Assembly (NCBI GenBank): GCA_016763665.1
Contig: JAESTI010000378.1
Location: 1 to 7,185, forward strand
Source of the DNA: Bacteroidia bacterium
GTDB taxonomy: Bacteria; Bacteroidota; Bacteroidia; Flavobacteriales; NORP286
DNA length: 7,185 bases
Direction: 5' to 3'
In this document: positions 6,290 through 7,185 of the stretch, piece after piece
Layout of the letters: each line of letters begins with the position of its first letter
How positions within the stretch are numbered: position 1 is the first letter of the stretch
The notes under the pieces: generated by a model
The model's database searches: none
What the model was told of the DNA's origin: nothing
The model's input: the letters and a program-made list of their open reading frames with translations, nothing else
Position numbers and translations under genes: made by a program

Positions 6290-7185
6290 CAAACTTTAAA
6301 CCTTCGCAAATTAACATTCATAATCCTTATCATAAATACCAAGAAGATCGCTTTAAGAAATGCATATATAAACGGTTTAATATCACTCCACCATACATTG
6401 TATTTGCATTTCCGATAAAAGAAACGCAAAATAAATTTTTTAGACTCTTTATAAAATTGGCCAAAACTTTTACATTCAGTAAGAATGACTTTTATTTCCT
6501 GGTCAAGCCAACGATACATTAACCCCTTTTTATATTCACCAGGAACAGTTATCGTTTTCCCATTTACGTGAGAAACAAACCAATAAGGATAATCATAACC
6601 TGCAGAAATAGTTAATTGGGTAGTTCCCCATATCTTTGGGTTTATCTCCAGTAAATAATACTTCCCGGTATGTTTATCTCGCACCCAATCTAATTCAATA
6701 TGCCCGGTCCAGTTAAGTTTTCTTATCAATTTTTTTGTATGTTCCATTATTTCAGGAACATCATTGGTAATGTTTACAATTCCTCCTCCTCCGGTTACCC
6801 AATCACACAAAAGGCGTTGTTGAGATAAAACGGCTATTGTTTCACCATTAATGCCAAATGCTGTTGTATCAATTAAGTCACAATCAATCAGTTTTTGTGC
6901 AAACGGTACATTCCCTGAGGAAGAGTTAAAATCAAAATTATTCGTGTACTCTTTTAAAAAATGGTCTTTACCCTTCTGGTAAATAACAAGCCCCTGAGAT
7001 GAACAGGAATCTGCATATTTCACAACTACATTTCCATCAGTCAAGTCCGCTACTTTTTCCAATTCCTCTTTAGAAGTTATCAGGTAAGTATCAGGAACAG
7101 GGATATTGCATTCCTGTGCTAATTCTATACACCTTAGTTTATCATGTACTTGCTGAAGCTTTTCTTTATCTTCGATCAAAACATG
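6289..7185 (-). CDS. ATP-grasp carboxylate-amine ligase (COG3919-like), 5' end cut by the window edge
   Basis: The frame is open from the right edge for 298 codons to a TGA. No in-frame ATG lies near the edge, and the family normally has an N-terminal pre-ATP-grasp domain of about 100 residues or more. The true start is therefore outside the window. Counting from the first complete codon, DKLRCIELAQECNIPVPDT (about 15-33) marks the start of the ATP-grasp part. VVVKYADSCSSQG follows, with the ATP-binding Lys56, then DWVTGGGG (128-135). HIELDW (Glu164) and LLEINPKIWG (Glu180, Asn182) supply the expected magnesium ligands. The family joins a carboxylate to an amine through an acyl-phosphate. A basic tail ends in a hydrophobic stretch (about 272-289) that may contact membrane. 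The stop overlaps the enolase-like start, so the two probably act in one pathway. The substrate is unknown. Confidence 0.85.
   Translation of the reverse strand, partial: HVLIEDKEKLQQVHDKLRCIELAQECNIPVPDTYLITSKEELEKVADLTDGNVVVKYADSCSSQGLVIYQKGKDHFLKEYTNNFDFNSSSGNVPFAQKLIDCDLIDTTAFGINGETIAVLSQQRLLCDWVTGGGGIVNITNDVPEIMEHTKKLIRKLNWTGHIELDWVRDKHTGKYYLLEINPKIWGTTQLTISAGYDYPYWFVSHVNGKTITVPGEYKKGLMYRWLDQEIKVILTECKSFGQFYKESKKFILRFFYRKCKYNVWWSDIKPFIYAFLKAIFLVFMIRIMNVNLRRFKV

Noticed and set aside
6290..6292. TTG at 6292 as the start of the enolase-like gene
   Set aside because: The very next codon is an ATG that forms a TGATG overlap with the upstream stop, a much more usual arrangement.
6256..6522. 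Plus-strand open frame of 88 codons
   Set aside because: It is antisense to the ATP-grasp tail and the enolase start and shows no recognisable domain.
7177..7179. TTG at 7179 as the start of the ATP-grasp gene
   Set aside because: The frame stays open to the window edge and the protein would lack its normal N-terminal domain, so the gene almost certainly begins beyond the window.

Overview
The window is AT-rich (roughly one third G+C by eye). Six genes, four complete and two cut by the window edges, all lie on the minus strand, so transcription runs from high to low coordinates. The starts show little or no Shine-Dalgarno sequence. The two candidate promoter boxes fit the Bacteroidota -7 consensus TAnnTTTG. 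A member of the Bacteroidota is therefore the best guess for the host, but this rests on style and not on a phylogenetic marker.

Layout in transcription order. (1) 7185-6289: an ATP-grasp carboxylate-amine ligase whose 5' end lies outside the window. (2) 6289-5225: an enolase-superfamily enzyme of the muconate-lactonizing subgroup. (3) 5225-3525: a fusion of a formyltransferase-like domain with a five-bladed propeller domain of the GINT1 N-terminal type. These three genes are stitched together by TGATG and TAATG start/stop overlaps and are almost certainly one translationally coupled unit. (4) A 290-base gap holds a weak stem-loop, a candidate promoter and a 12-base perfect palindrome. (5) 3234-1699: a 511-residue protein with two flavodoxin-like (FMN reductase) domains in tandem. 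(6) A 158-base gap, then 1540-773, a TylF-family metal-dependent O-methyltransferase. Only 12 bases later comes 760-1, a class I SAM methyltransferase that runs off the left edge.

The gene set looks like a segment of a surface-polysaccharide or specialised glycan/small-molecule locus. It contains peptide-like bond formation (ATP-grasp), alpha-proton chemistry (enolase superfamily), formyl or acyl transfer, a flavin redox enzyme and two methyltransferases. No glycosyltransferase, flippase, polymerase or sugar-nucleotide enzyme is visible here, so the glycan assignment is inference from family habits. The most distinctive part is the overlapping ATP-grasp / enolase-like / formyltransferase-GINT1 triad. 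Its enolase member lacks the usual dipeptide-epimerase specificity motif, and its formyltransferase carries Ser in place of the usual catalytic Asn.
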